A DNA stretch of 30,249 nucleotides from an uncultured Bacilli bacterium (GCA_947632495.1 CANRPL010000006.1:1-30249); one strand, 5' to 3'; counted from the stretch's first letter, positions 7,145-16,095 are shown. Translations and numbers: made by a program. Notes: generated by a model from the sequence alone, not told the origin.

Positions 7145-8165
7145 ATTGGTTTGGAGAATCGTATTCATCATAGATATTTCCAACTATTTCTTCGATGATA
7201 TCTTCCATTGTGACGATTCCAACTACTTCTTCTTTATTTTTTACGATTCCTAGTCCAATGTGTTTTTGACGCATAAGATAAAAGGTATCATCAATCTGAT
7301 CATTACTATCGAAGGTATAGGCTTTTCTAATAATATCATTAAGTGAAGTTGCTTGACCACGATTGATGATTAAGTCTTTAACATTTAAAATACCAATAAT
7401 GTTATTGGAATTACCTTTATAGACAGGGAAGCGAGTATATTTAGCATGTTTAATTAAAGATATATTGTCTTTTATATCATCATCGATATTAATAAAGATA
7501 ATATCTTTTTTTTCGGTCATGATGTCTTTGATTTTGGTATCGTTGAAATCAAAAACTCTTAAAATTAATTCTTTTTCAAAACGTTCAATAACTCCATTAT
7601 CTTCAGCATTTAAAATAGTCTTTTTAATATCCTCTTCGCTATATTTATTTTCTTTATCTTTGATACGAAATAGTTTAACAAAGACATTAGTAGAAAAACT
7701 CAATATTTTAATAAATGGGTAGCATATTTTAGATACGATATTGATTGGTGTAATCATCGCCATAGATACTTTAAGAGGATAGGCAAGGCCTATCTTTTTG
7801 GGTATAAGTTCACCAAATACCAAAGAGAAGTATGAAAGAATTAACGTTATAATAACCATAATAATTGTTTCTAGCGTTTCATATGAAAGATAACTGATAC
7901 TGATATATTCCATTATCTCTTCAGCAAAGGCATCAGCAGCAAAGGCACTCGCTAGAAAACCGGATAGTGTAATTGCTATTTGAATGGTTGATAAAAAGGT
8001 ACTAGTATCATTTAATACTTTATCAATTTTAATTGCTTTTTTATTATGACTTTTGATTAGTTTATTTAATTCATACCGATCTATTGATAAGAAAGCTATT
8101 TCTGATGCTGAAAAAATACCATTTATCAAAATTAATATAATTAATATTATAATATCGCCAATCAT
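7143..8165 (-). CDS. CNNM/HlyC-type membrane protein (DUF21 plus CBS pair)
   Basis: This 340-residue protein has the DUF21/CNNM transmembrane domain (about 1-165, with four helices and the signature SASEIAFLSIDRYELNKL). The acidic linker SEEDIKKTILNAEDNGVIE follows, then a CBS pair (about 200-330: IMTEKKDIIFINID, FPVYKGNSNNIIGILNVKDL, GIVTMEDIIEEIVGNIYDE). Relatives such as CorC, YhdP and CNNM export or regulate Mg2+ or Na+. The usual C-terminal CorC/HlyC domain is missing: the protein ends shortly after the CBS pair, a short form also known in the family. It is the last gene of a three-gene operon, 7 bases after the 598-residue gene, and shares the bidirectional terminator. Confidence 0.86.
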   Translation of the reverse strand: MIGDIIILIILILINGIFSASEIAFLSIDRYELNKLIKSHNKKAIKIDKVLNDTSTFLSTIQIAITLSGFLASAFAADAFAEEIMEYISISYLSYETLETIIMVIITLILSYFSLVFGELIPKKIGLAYPLKVSMAMITPINIVSKICYPFIKILSFSTNVFVKLFRIKDKENKYSEEDIKKTILNAEDNGVIERFEKELILRVFDFNDTKIKDIMTEKKDIIFINIDDDIKDNISLIKHAKYTRFPVYKGNSNNIIGILNVKDLIINRGQATSLNDIIRKAYTFDSNDQIDDTFYLMRQKHIGLGIVKNKEEVVGIVTMEDIIEEIVGNIYDEYDSPNQ

Positions 8166-8172
8166 ATTTCAC

Positions 8173-9969
8173 CTAGTATTGTTTATCTTTTTCTTTGGCT
8201 AAAACAATATCGACATATGTAGTTACAAGTAAGTCTACCTCGCTAGAGTTAGGATAAGATGCTGATTGAGCAGATATTTTAGTAGCTTCTCGTATTATTT
8301 TTATGCATTCATCTAACGTTAAACTACTTTGTAAAAGGTGACGAGCATTATTTTGACCAGTAAAGCCCATATAGCTATATTCTAATAATAATTTTCTAAG
8401 AGCAAAGGCTACTTGTTGTTTACCTGTATATTCATATTGACCTTTTTCATATAGATCTTGATATTTCTTATAAGTTTCCATTATGGCTTTTTCAAGAGCG
8501 TTAGCTGGACTATCTAATTGTGGGTTAAGTTTGCTTATTAATTGTCCAAATGTCATATTGTTATCTTTTAAGTATTGATTGAAAAAATCTCTAAATGGTG
8601 AATGCATAATTCTTTCTCGAAGATTATTCCTTGATGTTATGAGATATGGATCATTATTATCTAGAAAGCCTTTAATGTTACGAAGGGCAGTTTCATAATC
8701 GAATCGCGCTGTTAAAAGAGAAAGTGCCTCTTGTAATAGATCCATCATTTCTTTCTGTAATTCTAAATCAATAGTAGGTGATTCTTGCTCTTCAAATTTT
8801 GTTGATTCAGCTATATATTGATAGTATCCTTCTATAGACATATTACGTTCTTTTAAAATGCTTATCATTCTTTGTCTAAAAGAACTATTACAAATACGTT
8901 CTCTTACCCCGCCAGTACGACTTAAACAAAGTGCATTACCTGATTCAATATATTCTTTAATATGAACTAGGGCTTCTGGAATGGTATATTTAGAAGACAT
9001 AGCTTCAACGGCCCATCTTAAAGTGGCAGCAATGTCGCTTTCTTTCTCTTCACCATACAATACTTGGCTAAATTGTTCATCTTTTCTTCTTAAGGCACTT
9101 CTGCTATTACATTCATCAAAGTGATGATAATAACTTTCTTCATTAAAATGGGGATCATTGGCATTTATAATTAGCGATGATACATTAAAATAGTTAGTTA
9201 TAACACTCGCTAAAGTTTTTCCTTGTGATACTTCAGACTTCAATTCAAAGTCACGAGTTATTTCATCTAATCCTTCTTTATAAGTAAACTTGTGGGTATA
9301 CTCACTAACGAAGACATAGAAGTCTTCATAGCCAATTTTATCGAGAGCTTGTTCTTTTCTGCGCGTGTTTAAATATATGCTTATATAATAGGCAACGGTA
9401 CAATTATATGATATGTCTCCATCACAAGCCATGGCAATATTGTTACTGCTAAAAGTAAAAGGATTAGCGACAATTAAACCTTGTTGAATATATCGATTAC
9501 TTTCAACAAAAGCTAGTAATTTATCAGCATCTTCTTTCGTTGCTAGTCTAATAACGATATCATCAAAACGGACATCACTACCAATTTTAGAATGATGAGG
9601 AATATCGTTATGACTTAAAAAGTCAAAAATCATATTAGCGCTTTTCTCAATATGTGCTGCATCTTGAGGAATATATATTTTTATTTGTTCTGGTTGACTT
9701 AAGACAATGTCATCACGGTTAGTAAATTGACAGAAGTAAGTCCAATTTGGGCTAACAAAACATTTAATATTTTTCTTTTTAGAGAAGCGTTTAATCCATT
9801 TATCAAATAAGGTTTTGCTTAAACGAACATTACGATCCTTATTTGAGACACCAATTCTTACCAGTTGGGAATATATTTGTTTGCGTGATAATTCGATATT
9901 AGGATTTTCTTCAATAACTGTTTTCCATCCTTTTAAGAAAGTGTCAATTGCTTCTTTTCTATCTATCAT
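8173..9969 (-). CDS. Hypothetical 598-residue protein with a duplicated helical module
   Basis: I do not recognise this protein with confidence. It has no signal peptide or membrane helix. Residues 1-90 look helical and basic, possibly nucleic-acid-binding. Residues 95-200 are a mixed alpha/beta segment (VRFDDIVIRLATKEDADKLL, ISYNCTVAYYISIYL) that faintly recalls HopA1-type domains; this is a guess. Two copies of a module of about 58 residues follow, at 328-386 and 423-481. They share the pattern AL..IK..(I/L)......L...R...RERI..S.FR.......LK..NM. It sits between an 11-base-overlapping small acidic protein gene upstream and the CNNM gene downstream, so all three are probably co-expressed. Confidence 0.72.
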   Translation of the reverse strand: MIDRKEAIDTFLKGWKTVIEENPNIELSRKQIYSQLVRIGVSNKDRNVRLSKTLFDKWIKRFSKKKNIKCFVSPNWTYFCQFTNRDDIVLSQPEQIKIYIPQDAAHIEKSANMIFDFLSHNDIPHHSKIGSDVRFDDIVIRLATKEDADKLLAFVESNRYIQQGLIVANPFTFSSNNIAMACDGDISYNCTVAYYISIYLNTRRKEQALDKIGYEDFYVFVSEYTHKFTYKEGLDEITRDFELKSEVSQGKTLASVITNYFNVSSLIINANDPHFNEESYYHHFDECNSRSALRRKDEQFSQVLYGEEKESDIAATLRWAVEAMSSKYTIPEALVHIKEYIESGNALCLSRTGGVRERICNSSFRQRMISILKERNMSIEGYYQYIAESTKFEEQESPTIDLELQKEMMDLLQEALSLLTARFDYETALRNIKGFLDNNDPYLITSRNNLRERIMHSPFRDFFNQYLKDNNMTFGQLISKLNPQLDSPANALEKAIMETYKKYQDLYEKGQYEYTGKQQVAFALRKLLLEYSYMGFTGQNNARHLLQSSLTLDECIKIIREATKISAQSASYPNSSEVDLLVTTYVDIVLAKEKDKQY

Positions 9970-10168
9970 TATTATCTACCTCTTCTATATGACCTGTTTT
10001 TTCTAAATCGTCAAGGTTAGTATTATTATTAAACTCGAGTGTATCATCTAATTTTTGATTAAGAGCATTTTCTCTTTCTTCATCAGTAATTAAATCTAAT
10101 TCTTCAAATCCCTTTTCATATTCTTCATCTAAATCAATTTCAGTTCCATTAAACATTACTTTTGTCAT
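9959..10168 (-). CDS. Small acidic hypothetical protein, 69 residues
   Basis: This very acidic protein (opening MTKVMFNGTEIDLDEEYEKG, many Asp/Glu/Asn) has no membrane segment or known motif. The gene is first in the operon; its stop overlaps the start of the 598-residue gene by 11 bases, indicating translational coupling. An extended -10 (TGGTATACT) lies directly upstream, followed by AAGGGAG. Overlap and promoter placement support a real gene. A partner or antagonist role toward the larger protein is possible but unproven. Confidence 0.65.
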   Translation of the reverse strand: MTKVMFNGTEIDLDEEYEKGFEELDLITDEERENALNQKLDDTLEFNNNTNLDDLEKTGHIEEVDNNDR

Positions 10169-10194
10169 CTTTATCTATTCTCCCTTATAATTAA

Positions 10195-10203
10195 AGTATA
10201 CCA
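10195..10203 (-). promoter_or_regulatory. Extended -10 promoter of the 69/598-residue/CNNM operon
   Basis: On the minus strand TGGTATACT forms an extended -10 about 27 bases upstream of the ATG at 10168. The -35 region is weak (TATGCT at 17 bases). It lies back-to-back with the phosphoketolase promoter. Confidence 0.45.
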
Positions 10204-10221
10204 TATTTAGATTAATTAGCA

Positions 10222-10250
10222 TATACAAATATTTGTTTATATGATAAAAT
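10222..10250 (+). promoter_or_regulatory. Promoter for phosphoketolase
   Basis: TATACA (10222-10227) and TAAAAT (10245-10250) are separated by 17 bases, with an extended TGA before the -10. ATGGAGGAATAAAAATG gives the start context. An alternative -10, TATAAT, lies at 10250-10255. Confidence 0.5.
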
Positions 10251-10274
10251 ATAATAGAATATGGAGGAATAAAA

Positions 10275-12626
10275 ATGGTGGGAGAAATATCTGATGAATT
10301 ATTAGAAAAAATTAATAAATATTGGAACGCAGCTAATTATTTATCTGTCGGTCAACTTTATCTTTTAGATAATCCCTTACTTAGAAGACCACTTGTTTGG
10401 AGTGATATTAAAGCTAAAATTGTAGGACACTGGGGAACTGTTCCAGGACAAAATTTTATCTATGCACATCTTAATCGTATTATCAATCAATATGATTTAA
10501 ATATGATTTATGTATCTGGACCAGGACATGGTGGAAATGCGTTAGTTGCGAATACTTATTTAGAGGGAACATATAGTGAAGTTTATCCTAATATTACTCA
10601 AGATGTTGTCGGCATGCGCAAATTGTTTAAACAGTTTTCATTTCCCGGTGGAATATCAAGCCATGTAGCACCTGAAACACCTGGATCAATTAATGAAGGT
10701 GGAGAATTAGGCTATTCTTTAGCACATGCTTTTGGTGCTGTTTTTGATAATCCCGACTTAATTGCTTGCTGCGTTGTCGGTGATGGAGAAGCTGAAACCG
10801 GTCCGTTAGCCGCATCTTGGCATTCTAATAAGTTTCTAAATCCTAAAACGGATGGTGTTGTTCTTCCAATATTGCATTTAAATGGATATAAGATAAGTAA
10901 TCCAACTATTTTATCACGTATTCCTAAAGAAGAATTAGCTAAATTACTTGAGGGTTACGGTTGGAAACCATATTTTGTTGAAGGTTCAGAACCTATGGCT
11001 ATGCATCGTTTGATGGCTGAAACTTTAGATAAAGTTATTAATGAAATTTTAAAAATTAAGGAAGAAGCTCGTACGGCCGAAAGAATGGAAAGACCTAAAT
11101 GGCCAGTTATTGTATTACGTACGCCCAAAGGTTGGACGGGCCCTAAAGAAGTAGATGGTAAAGAAATTGAAGGAACATTTAGAGCGCACCAAGTTCCATT
11201 AGCCATGGATAAAGAGGAACATTTAAAGATGTTGGAAGATTGGTTAAAAAGCTATCATCCTGAAGAGTTGTTTGATGAAAATGGGCGATTAATACCAGAG
11301 CTTGCCTCTTTAGCGCCTAAAGGGAAAAGACGTATGGGTGATAATCCTCATGCTAATGGTGGTATGCTTCTTAAAGATTTACGTCTACCTGATTTTAGAA
11401 GATATCAATTAGATATTGGTAAACCAGGAAGTATTGAAGCTAGTGATATGACGGAGTTAGGAGCTTTTGTACGTGATATTTTTAATCTAAATAAAGACAA
11501 TCGTAATTTCCGTATTTTTGGCCCCGATGAGACAATGTCCAATCGATTAGGAACTGTTTTTGAGGCTACGAATCGCGATTGGAATGTTCAAAAATTACCA
11601 AACGATGAATATTTATCAGCTAGTGGTAGGGTAATGGATTCTCTACTTAGTGAACACTTATGTGAAGGCTGGTTAGAAGGATATCTTTTAACTGGTCGTC
11701 ATGGATTCTTTGCTAGTTATGAAGCGTTTATTAGAATTGTCGACTCTATGTTTGCGCAACACGCTAAGTGGTTAAAAGTAACAAACGATTTATCATGGCG
11801 TCAGGATATCGCTTCTTTAAACTACATTTTGTCTTCGACAGTATGGCAACAAGATCACAATGGTTTTACGCATCAAGATCCTGGTTTCTTAGATCATGTT
11901 CAAGCTAAAAAAGCTGATATTATTCGCCTTTATTTACCTCCGGATACAAACTGTTTATTATCAGTTGTTGATCATTGTGTTAGAAGTCGTAATTTAATCA
12001 ATGTTGTCGTTGCTTCAAAACATTTAAGACCACAATGGTTAACTATGGACCAAGCTATTAAGCATTGTACCCAAGGTGTTAGTATTTGGGATTGGGCAAG
12101 TAATGATCAAGGATCTGAACCTGATATCGTTATGGTATGTTGTGGTGAGACACCAACGCTAGAGTCTTTGGCAGCAGTTACTATTCTCCGTAAGGAGTTG
12201 CCAGAGTTAAAAATTCGTTTTATTAATGTTGTTGATTTAATGAAACTTCAGCCAGCTAGTGATCACCCACATGGTTTAACGGATACTGACTTTGATTTAT
12301 TATTTACTAGAGATAAACCAATTATCTTTAATTTCCACGGCTATCCAAGTTTAATTCACGAACTTATGTACCATCGTTATAATCGTAATATGCATGTATG
12401 TGGATATCGTGAAGAGGGTACGATTACAACGCCTTTTGATATGCGTGTTCAAAATGAGATTGATCGTTTCCATTTAGTTATTGAGTGTATTAAAAAATTA
12501 CCTGAATTAGGTAATAAAGGAGCTTATGTAGTCCAATTGATGAAAAATAAGTTAGTTGAACATAAACAATATATTAGCGAATATGGTGTTGATTTACCAG
12601 AAGTAGTTAATTGGAAATGGGAATAA
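10275..12626 (+). CDS. xfp: D-xylulose 5-phosphate/D-fructose 6-phosphate phosphoketolase
   Basis: This 783-residue protein is a full-length thiamine-diphosphate phosphoketolase. The enzyme splits xylulose-5-P (and often fructose-6-P) with phosphate into acetyl-phosphate plus glyceraldehyde-3-P or erythrose-4-P. Signatures include HWGTVPGQNFIYAHLNR, SGPGHGG and the ThDP-binding block GDGEAETGPLAASWHSNKF. Also present are HLNGYKISNPT, the activating-Glu region FGPDETMSNRL, LTGRHGFFASYEAF and WQQDHNGFTHQDPGFLDH. It would give the cell a heterolactic or bifid-type route yielding acetyl-P and ATP. Whether it uses Xu5P, F6P or both cannot be decided from sequence. The gene is transcribed alone between a promoter and a strong terminator. 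Confidence 0.96.
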   Translation: MVGEISDELLEKINKYWNAANYLSVGQLYLLDNPLLRRPLVWSDIKAKIVGHWGTVPGQNFIYAHLNRIINQYDLNMIYVSGPGHGGNALVANTYLEGTYSEVYPNITQDVVGMRKLFKQFSFPGGISSHVAPETPGSINEGGELGYSLAHAFGAVFDNPDLIACCVVGDGEAETGPLAASWHSNKFLNPKTDGVVLPILHLNGYKISNPTILSRIPKEELAKLLEGYGWKPYFVEGSEPMAMHRLMAETLDKVINEILKIKEEARTAERMERPKWPVIVLRTPKGWTGPKEVDGKEIEGTFRAHQVPLAMDKEEHLKMLEDWLKSYHPEELFDENGRLIPELASLAPKGKRRMGDNPHANGGMLLKDLRLPDFRRYQLDIGKPGSIEASDMTELGAFVRDIFNLNKDNRNFRIFGPDETMSNRLGTVFEATNRDWNVQKLPNDEYLSASGRVMDSLLSEHLCEGWLEGYLLTGRHGFFASYEAFIRIVDSMFAQHAKWLKVTNDLSWRQDIASLNYILSSTVWQQDHNGFTHQDPGFLDHVQAKKADIIRLYLPPDTNCLLSVVDHCVRSRNLINVVVASKHLRPQWLTMDQAIKHCTQGVSIWDWASNDQGSEPDIVMVCCGETPTLESLAAVTILRKELPELKIRFINVVDLMKLQPASDHPHGLTDTDFDLLFTRDKPIIFNFHGYPSLIHELMYHRYNRNMHVCGYREEGTITTPFDMRVQNEIDRFHLVIECIKKLPELGNKGAYVVQLMKNKLVEHKQYISEYGVDLPEVVNWKWE

Positions 12627-12627
12627 A

Positions 12628-12670
12628 AAAAGAACTTTCGAGTTAGATAATAACTAGAAAGTTCTTTTTT
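12628..12670. terminator. Bidirectional terminator between phosphoketolase and the metallopeptidase-like cluster
   Basis: AGAACTTTC (12631-12639) pairs with GAAAGTTCT (12657-12665), and the inner AGTTA/TAACT extends the stem past one mismatch. A T-run follows and an A-run precedes it, so it can serve both convergent units. Confidence 0.87.
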
Positions 12671-13607
12671 ATAGCGTAAATACTTTTATAATTCCTTTTT
12701 TAGTTAGAGAACTATCATAAGTTACACCATATTTTGTAAGCATATTTTCAACAGTTATATGACCATCAAAAATAGCTTGAATATATGTCATCATTTCCTT
12801 TTTAGTTTCTATATCTCCTTCATAGTACAGACTAAATAAGTGAAGTGCTTTAAAAATAGATATGACATATGACCAATAGGTTGGAATATTTTCACTATCA
12901 TCATTTAATGCTTTTATCTTTTCTTCAATATTAGGGTCATTTAAACTATCAATGATGGCAATAAGTGTTTTAAGTCGGTAAGTAATGTTGATGTGAAGAA
13001 GATAATTGTTATCATCAAGTTCCATTGCTGCGACTAATTCAAGGAATATAGGAATTATTTCACAATTATAAAAAGAAGTAACTGATCCTTTGTTACTCAT
13101 AAGTTGAGTATGACTAAGTTCGTGAATATAACTGATAGGGGTATCTTCATTTGTTATTTCAGATAAAAAGATATTTAAAAATAATGCTGGGGAATGTTTT
13201 AAAACATAATCACTATCAACATAAGCATCAAAACTTTTTAAATAACCAGCATAAGCATATTTTTCTGTATATTGAATAGGAAGGTTGAAGGGATTTATGG
13301 ATATGCCAATTTGCCTATAAAGAGCAACCCATTCATCTGCCGTCATTGCATTCGTTTTTTCAATTATTTCAAAGTAGCTTTTGACATCGACCGTTAAGAT
13401 AGAATGAAGATTTAGGTGATTATTAAAGAATCTTTTAGCACTAGTAACAACTTCGCTTTCAGGAATGATTTTAACTATTAAAGATTCATCGTTAATAGGA
13501 ATACTACCTAATACGTCTCTAGCATGGAGCAATTTGCTTGTTATTTTGATAGGTCTTAAGCGGTGATAACCACATACGAGAAGTTCTTTTTCTAATTCAG
13601 TCATCAT
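12669..13607 (-). CDS. Putative HExxH metallopeptidase, paralogue C (third in tandem)
   Basis: This 312-residue protein is one of three adjacent paralogues that I cannot assign to a named family. It has no signal peptide or membrane helix. HELSH (about 162-166) is followed after 23 residues by Glu in PIFLELVAAMELD. The spacing HExxH-x23-E and the F..E.A(S/A)..E surroundings recall the catalytic centre of M3 peptidases (oligoendopeptidase F). The protein is only half the length of those enzymes. The N-terminal block FF.NHLNLHSIL is shared with the neighbours. The start is taken as ATG 13607 after GAGGTGATA, two bases beyond the preceding stop; a GTG at 13613 would overlap it by 4 bases. The unit ends at the shared terminator. 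Confidence 0.72.
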   Translation of the reverse strand: MMTELEKELLVCGYHRLRPIKITSKLLHARDVLGSIPINDESLIVKIIPESEVVTSAKRFFNNHLNLHSILTVDVKSYFEIIEKTNAMTADEWVALYRQIGISINPFNLPIQYTEKYAYAGYLKSFDAYVDSDYVLKHSPALFLNIFLSEITNEDTPISYIHELSHTQLMSNKGSVTSFYNCEIIPIFLELVAAMELDDNNYLLHINITYRLKTLIAIIDSLNDPNIEEKIKALNDDSENIPTYWSYVISIFKALHLFSLYYEGDIETKKEMMTYIQAIFDGHITVENMLTKYGVTYDSSLTKKGIIKVFTL

Positions 13608-13609
13608 TA

Positions 13610-14527
13610 TCACCTCACTTGATTTAATAGATGCATAACATACTTCTTGTCTGTTGAGTTATCCATTGTTACACTATGATTAGCTAAAAAAGCTTCAACA
13701 TTTTTTTGCCCATCGAATATTTCTTGGATATCCCAGATAATTCTTTCTTTTAAACTTGTATTACCATTATAGTATAAATCAAACAAGTGAAATACTTTAA
13801 TAATGGAAACGGCATAACGCATGCATTCGATGACAACATCTTGTTCATCTTTTCTTTCAAGTATATTTTTAATGCATTCTTGATACATTGATATGCGTGA
13901 TTTCAAGGTAACTTCTAACATAAATCCTGAATTATCTATTTCCATACTGGCCAGTAATTCTAAAAAAATAGATAAGACTTCATTATTATAATAATTTTTA
14001 ACACTACCTTTAACACTCATAACTTGGGTATGTGTTATTTCATGAGCGTAAAGCGGCATTGTTTGCATACCAATTAAGCTATTTAACTCAATGTTACTAG
14101 CCAAAAAAGGCATTCCCTCAATCACTTTAGCGGTTTCATCCATATAAAAAAGTTTACCATGAAACAAATCACCATTGTTTACAAGGGTAATAGGTAAGTC
14201 AAAAGGATCAATAAAATTATATAGACCTTCTAAAGCCTGCTTAGCTATTTCTGCTGGAATTGGGAAACCTACATCTTCTAGGCGCCTATCAGCTTCATCA
14301 CCATCAACTCCTAATATAGGATGTAGTTTTAAATAATTAGCAAAGAAATTTTGGGTATATTTTTTAATTTTATTTAATGATATCCTTTTAAAGGAATTTG
14401 GTAAATCTATGGGTATAGAACTTAGTTCTGTACTAACTTTAATTAAATTAGCTTTTTCAGGTATTTTAAATAATTTTAAGTCATATTCAAAAATTGGCGC
14501 TAAACTATATAATCTAAATAAGGTCAT
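13610..14527 (-). CDS. Putative HExxH metallopeptidase, paralogue B (middle)
   Basis: This 305-residue paralogue carries HEITH in YAHEITHTQVMSVKGSVKNY, then the third-ligand candidate Glu 23 residues after the second His in SIFLELLASMEID. The N-terminal half contains TELSSIPIDLPNSF and FFANYLKLHPILGVD, both echoed in the neighbour upstream. NPFNLPI/DPFDLPI-type blocks around residues 110-120 are shared by all three. No signal peptide is present, so the protein is likely cytosolic or non-classically exported. AAGGAGGTAAATATG gives a strong start, 15 bases after the first paralogue, and the next gene follows within two bases, so the three are co-translated. Confidence 0.74.
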   Translation of the reverse strand: MTLFRLYSLAPIFEYDLKLFKIPEKANLIKVSTELSSIPIDLPNSFKRISLNKIKKYTQNFFANYLKLHPILGVDGDEADRRLEDVGFPIPAEIAKQALEGLYNFIDPFDLPITLVNNGDLFHGKLFYMDETAKVIEGMPFLASNIELNSLIGMQTMPLYAHEITHTQVMSVKGSVKNYYNNEVLSIFLELLASMEIDNSGFMLEVTLKSRISMYQECIKNILERKDEQDVVIECMRYAVSIIKVFHLFDLYYNGNTSLKERIIWDIQEIFDGQKNVEAFLANHSVTMDNSTDKKYVMHLLNQVR

Positions 14528-14542
14528 ATTTACCTCCTTATA

Positions 14543-15439
14543 TTAAGATAATAGATGTATAACATATTTTTTGTCTTTTGAATTATCAAAAGATATATGA
14601 TAATTATCTAAAATATCTTCAATTGTTATTTTACCTTTAAATGTGTTTTGAATATCTTTCATTATGGCCTTTTTTATACTATCATTACTGCTACTATATA
14701 AAGCGTAGAAATGAAATGCTTCCATAATTGATATAATATAACTCATTCTATTTGAAATGATTTCATCACTATAGCCATACGATAAAATATCACTTATCGA
14801 AGAAGTAACGGTATCTAGCATTGACTTGATAATATTATTAGTGACATCATCTAGTTCTTGACTAGAAGCAAGTTCTAAAAAGAAAGGTAAAAGTTCTTTA
14901 TGATTATAGTTTTGAACACTACCCATTCTATTCATAATTTGGCTATGTGTTATTTCATGAACGTAGGATGGAATTGTCTGAAAAGTAATAGGAAAAGACA
15001 GCTCAATGCTACTAAATATAGGATGTGTATCCTTTATAGCATACATAAAGTTAATAGGGCCACTATAGTGATGGATAGCAGTGATAGGGTTACCTTCATC
15101 AGATGTTGTCATAGGAAGATTAAAAGGATTAATTTTCTTTCGATGTTTAACGACTATTCTTTTCCAATCTTTGATTGTCTCGGGCTTTTTTTCTTGAACA
15201 TCAGAAATTAATTTAACCGAGTCAGCATAATAGATGGGATATAGTTTTAAATGTCCTCTAAAAAAGTCTCTAGCGCCCATTGACACTTGTTTTAGTGATA
15301 ATGCTCTTACTGGAGATAGATTAATCTCAATACTAGTAAGCTCTGTATTGAGATGAATTAGGTCTTCCTTGTTAGGTGAAGTGATAACAGAATCAAAATC
15401 ATAACCAAAAATTAAGGCACTATCCCAAAAACTACTCAT
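14543..15439 (-). CDS. Putative HExxH metallopeptidase, paralogue A (first in operon)
   Basis: This 298-residue protein is first in the tandem. YVHEITHSQIMNRMGSV carries HExxH, and 23 residues after the second His comes the Glu of PFFLELASSQELD. Conserved blocks with the others are TELTSIEI near the N-terminus, FFRGHLKLYPI, KINPFNLPMTT, and the C-terminal SKDKKYVIHLLS, which matches STDKKYVMHLLN in paralogue B. The retention of all metal-ligand positions in three diverged copies argues that they are active enzymes. The substrate is unknown. TTGGAGGAATAACATG and a near-consensus promoter support the start. Confidence 0.74.
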   Translation of the reverse strand: MSSFWDSALIFGYDFDSVITSPNKEDLIHLNTELTSIEINLSPVRALSLKQVSMGARDFFRGHLKLYPIYYADSVKLISDVQEKKPETIKDWKRIVVKHRKKINPFNLPMTTSDEGNPITAIHHYSGPINFMYAIKDTHPIFSSIELSFPITFQTIPSYVHEITHSQIMNRMGSVQNYNHKELLPFFLELASSQELDDVTNNIIKSMLDTVTSSISDILSYGYSDEIISNRMSYIISIMEAFHFYALYSSSNDSIKKAIMKDIQNTFKGKITIEDILDNYHISFDNSKDKKYVIHLLS

Positions 15440-15462
15440 GTTATTCCTCCAATTAGTTTATT

Positions 15463-15491
15463 ATTATAGAAAAAGTTCTTTTTAAAGTCAA
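15463..15491 (-). promoter_or_regulatory. Near-consensus promoter of the metallopeptidase-like triplet
   Basis: On the minus strand TTGACT (15491-15486) and TATAAT (15468-15463) are exactly 17 bases apart, 23 bases upstream of the ATG at 15439. This is one of the best sigma-A promoters in the window, suggesting strong basal expression. Confidence 0.72.
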
Positions 15492-15493
15492 AT

Positions 15494-15515
15494 AAAAAAG
15501 ATACTAAGTATCTTT
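15494..15515 (-). terminator. Terminator after dCMP deaminase
   Basis: AAAGATAC (15497-15504) and GTATCTTT (15508-15515) form an 8-bp stem with a 3-base loop. On the minus strand it overlaps the stop codon and runs into T's just before the next promoter. Confidence 0.75.
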
Positions 15516-16059
15516 ATTTAAGGTATGATATTTTTTCATCTGGTTTTAATGATAACTTAATTGTGCGACCATTCGCTGGTAACTGTCGACATTTAACGCC
15601 ACAAGTTTTAAATAATAATTTAGATGCTTGGGTACCGGGTGTATCAGCATATTTATCTGATAAGTAAACAACCTCACTAATACCAGCCTGAATAATTGCC
15701 TTAGCGCATTCATTACAAGGGAATAAATCAACATAGATTCTTGCTCCTTTTAAATCAGAGCGTGAGCCATGGTAATTTAAAATAGCATTTAATTCAGCGT
15801 GACATACATATGGATATTTTGTTTCATTCTCATTTTTTCCTTCGCGATCCCATGGAAATTTATCATCATTAAAGTTATTAGGTGTTCCATTATAACCGAT
15901 TGAAAGAATACGATTAGTATCACTTACAATACAAGCTCCAACTTGTGTAGAAGGGTCTTTACTTCGCCCTGCTGATAGCTTTGCGATACCGATGAAAAAT
16001 TCATCCCAAGTCAAATAATCTTTTCTTTTGTGTCCTAATTTTTTCTTATCTATTCTCAT
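15514..16059 (-). CDS. dCMP deaminase family protein
   Basis: This 181-residue zinc enzyme would deaminate dCMP to dUMP, feeding dTMP synthesis. The catalytic motifs are complete: CHAELNAIL supplies the first zinc ligand (a His) and the general-base Glu, and PCNECAKAI supplies two Cys ligands. SKDPSTQVGACIV and GYNGTP are typical of the dCMP deaminase/ComEB branch. AAGGAGGTTATTATG precedes the ATG. It follows the small membrane protein gene by about 36 bases and is followed by a terminator, so it is probably the last gene of the GNAT/amidase operon, though a promoter in the gap is not excluded. Confidence 0.92.
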   Translation of the reverse strand: MRIDKKKLGHKRKDYLTWDEFFIGIAKLSAGRSKDPSTQVGACIVSDTNRILSIGYNGTPNNFNDDKFPWDREGKNENETKYPYVCHAELNAILNYHGSRSDLKGARIYVDLFPCNECAKAIIQAGISEVVYLSDKYADTPGTQASKLLFKTCGVKCRQLPANGRTIKLSLKPDEKISYLK

Positions 16060-16095
16060 AATAACCTCCTTATTTTTAACTTTATTAAATTAATT

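Noticed and set aside
10955..11206. Minus-strand open frame inside phosphoketolase
   Set aside because: It lies wholly inside a strongly conserved enzyme gene on the other strand.
9959..15439. Toxin-antitoxin or contact-dependent inhibition locus
   Set aside because: The small acidic gene and the HExxH triplet lack signal sequences, secretion domains or immunity-like partners linking them, and they lie in separate transcription units.
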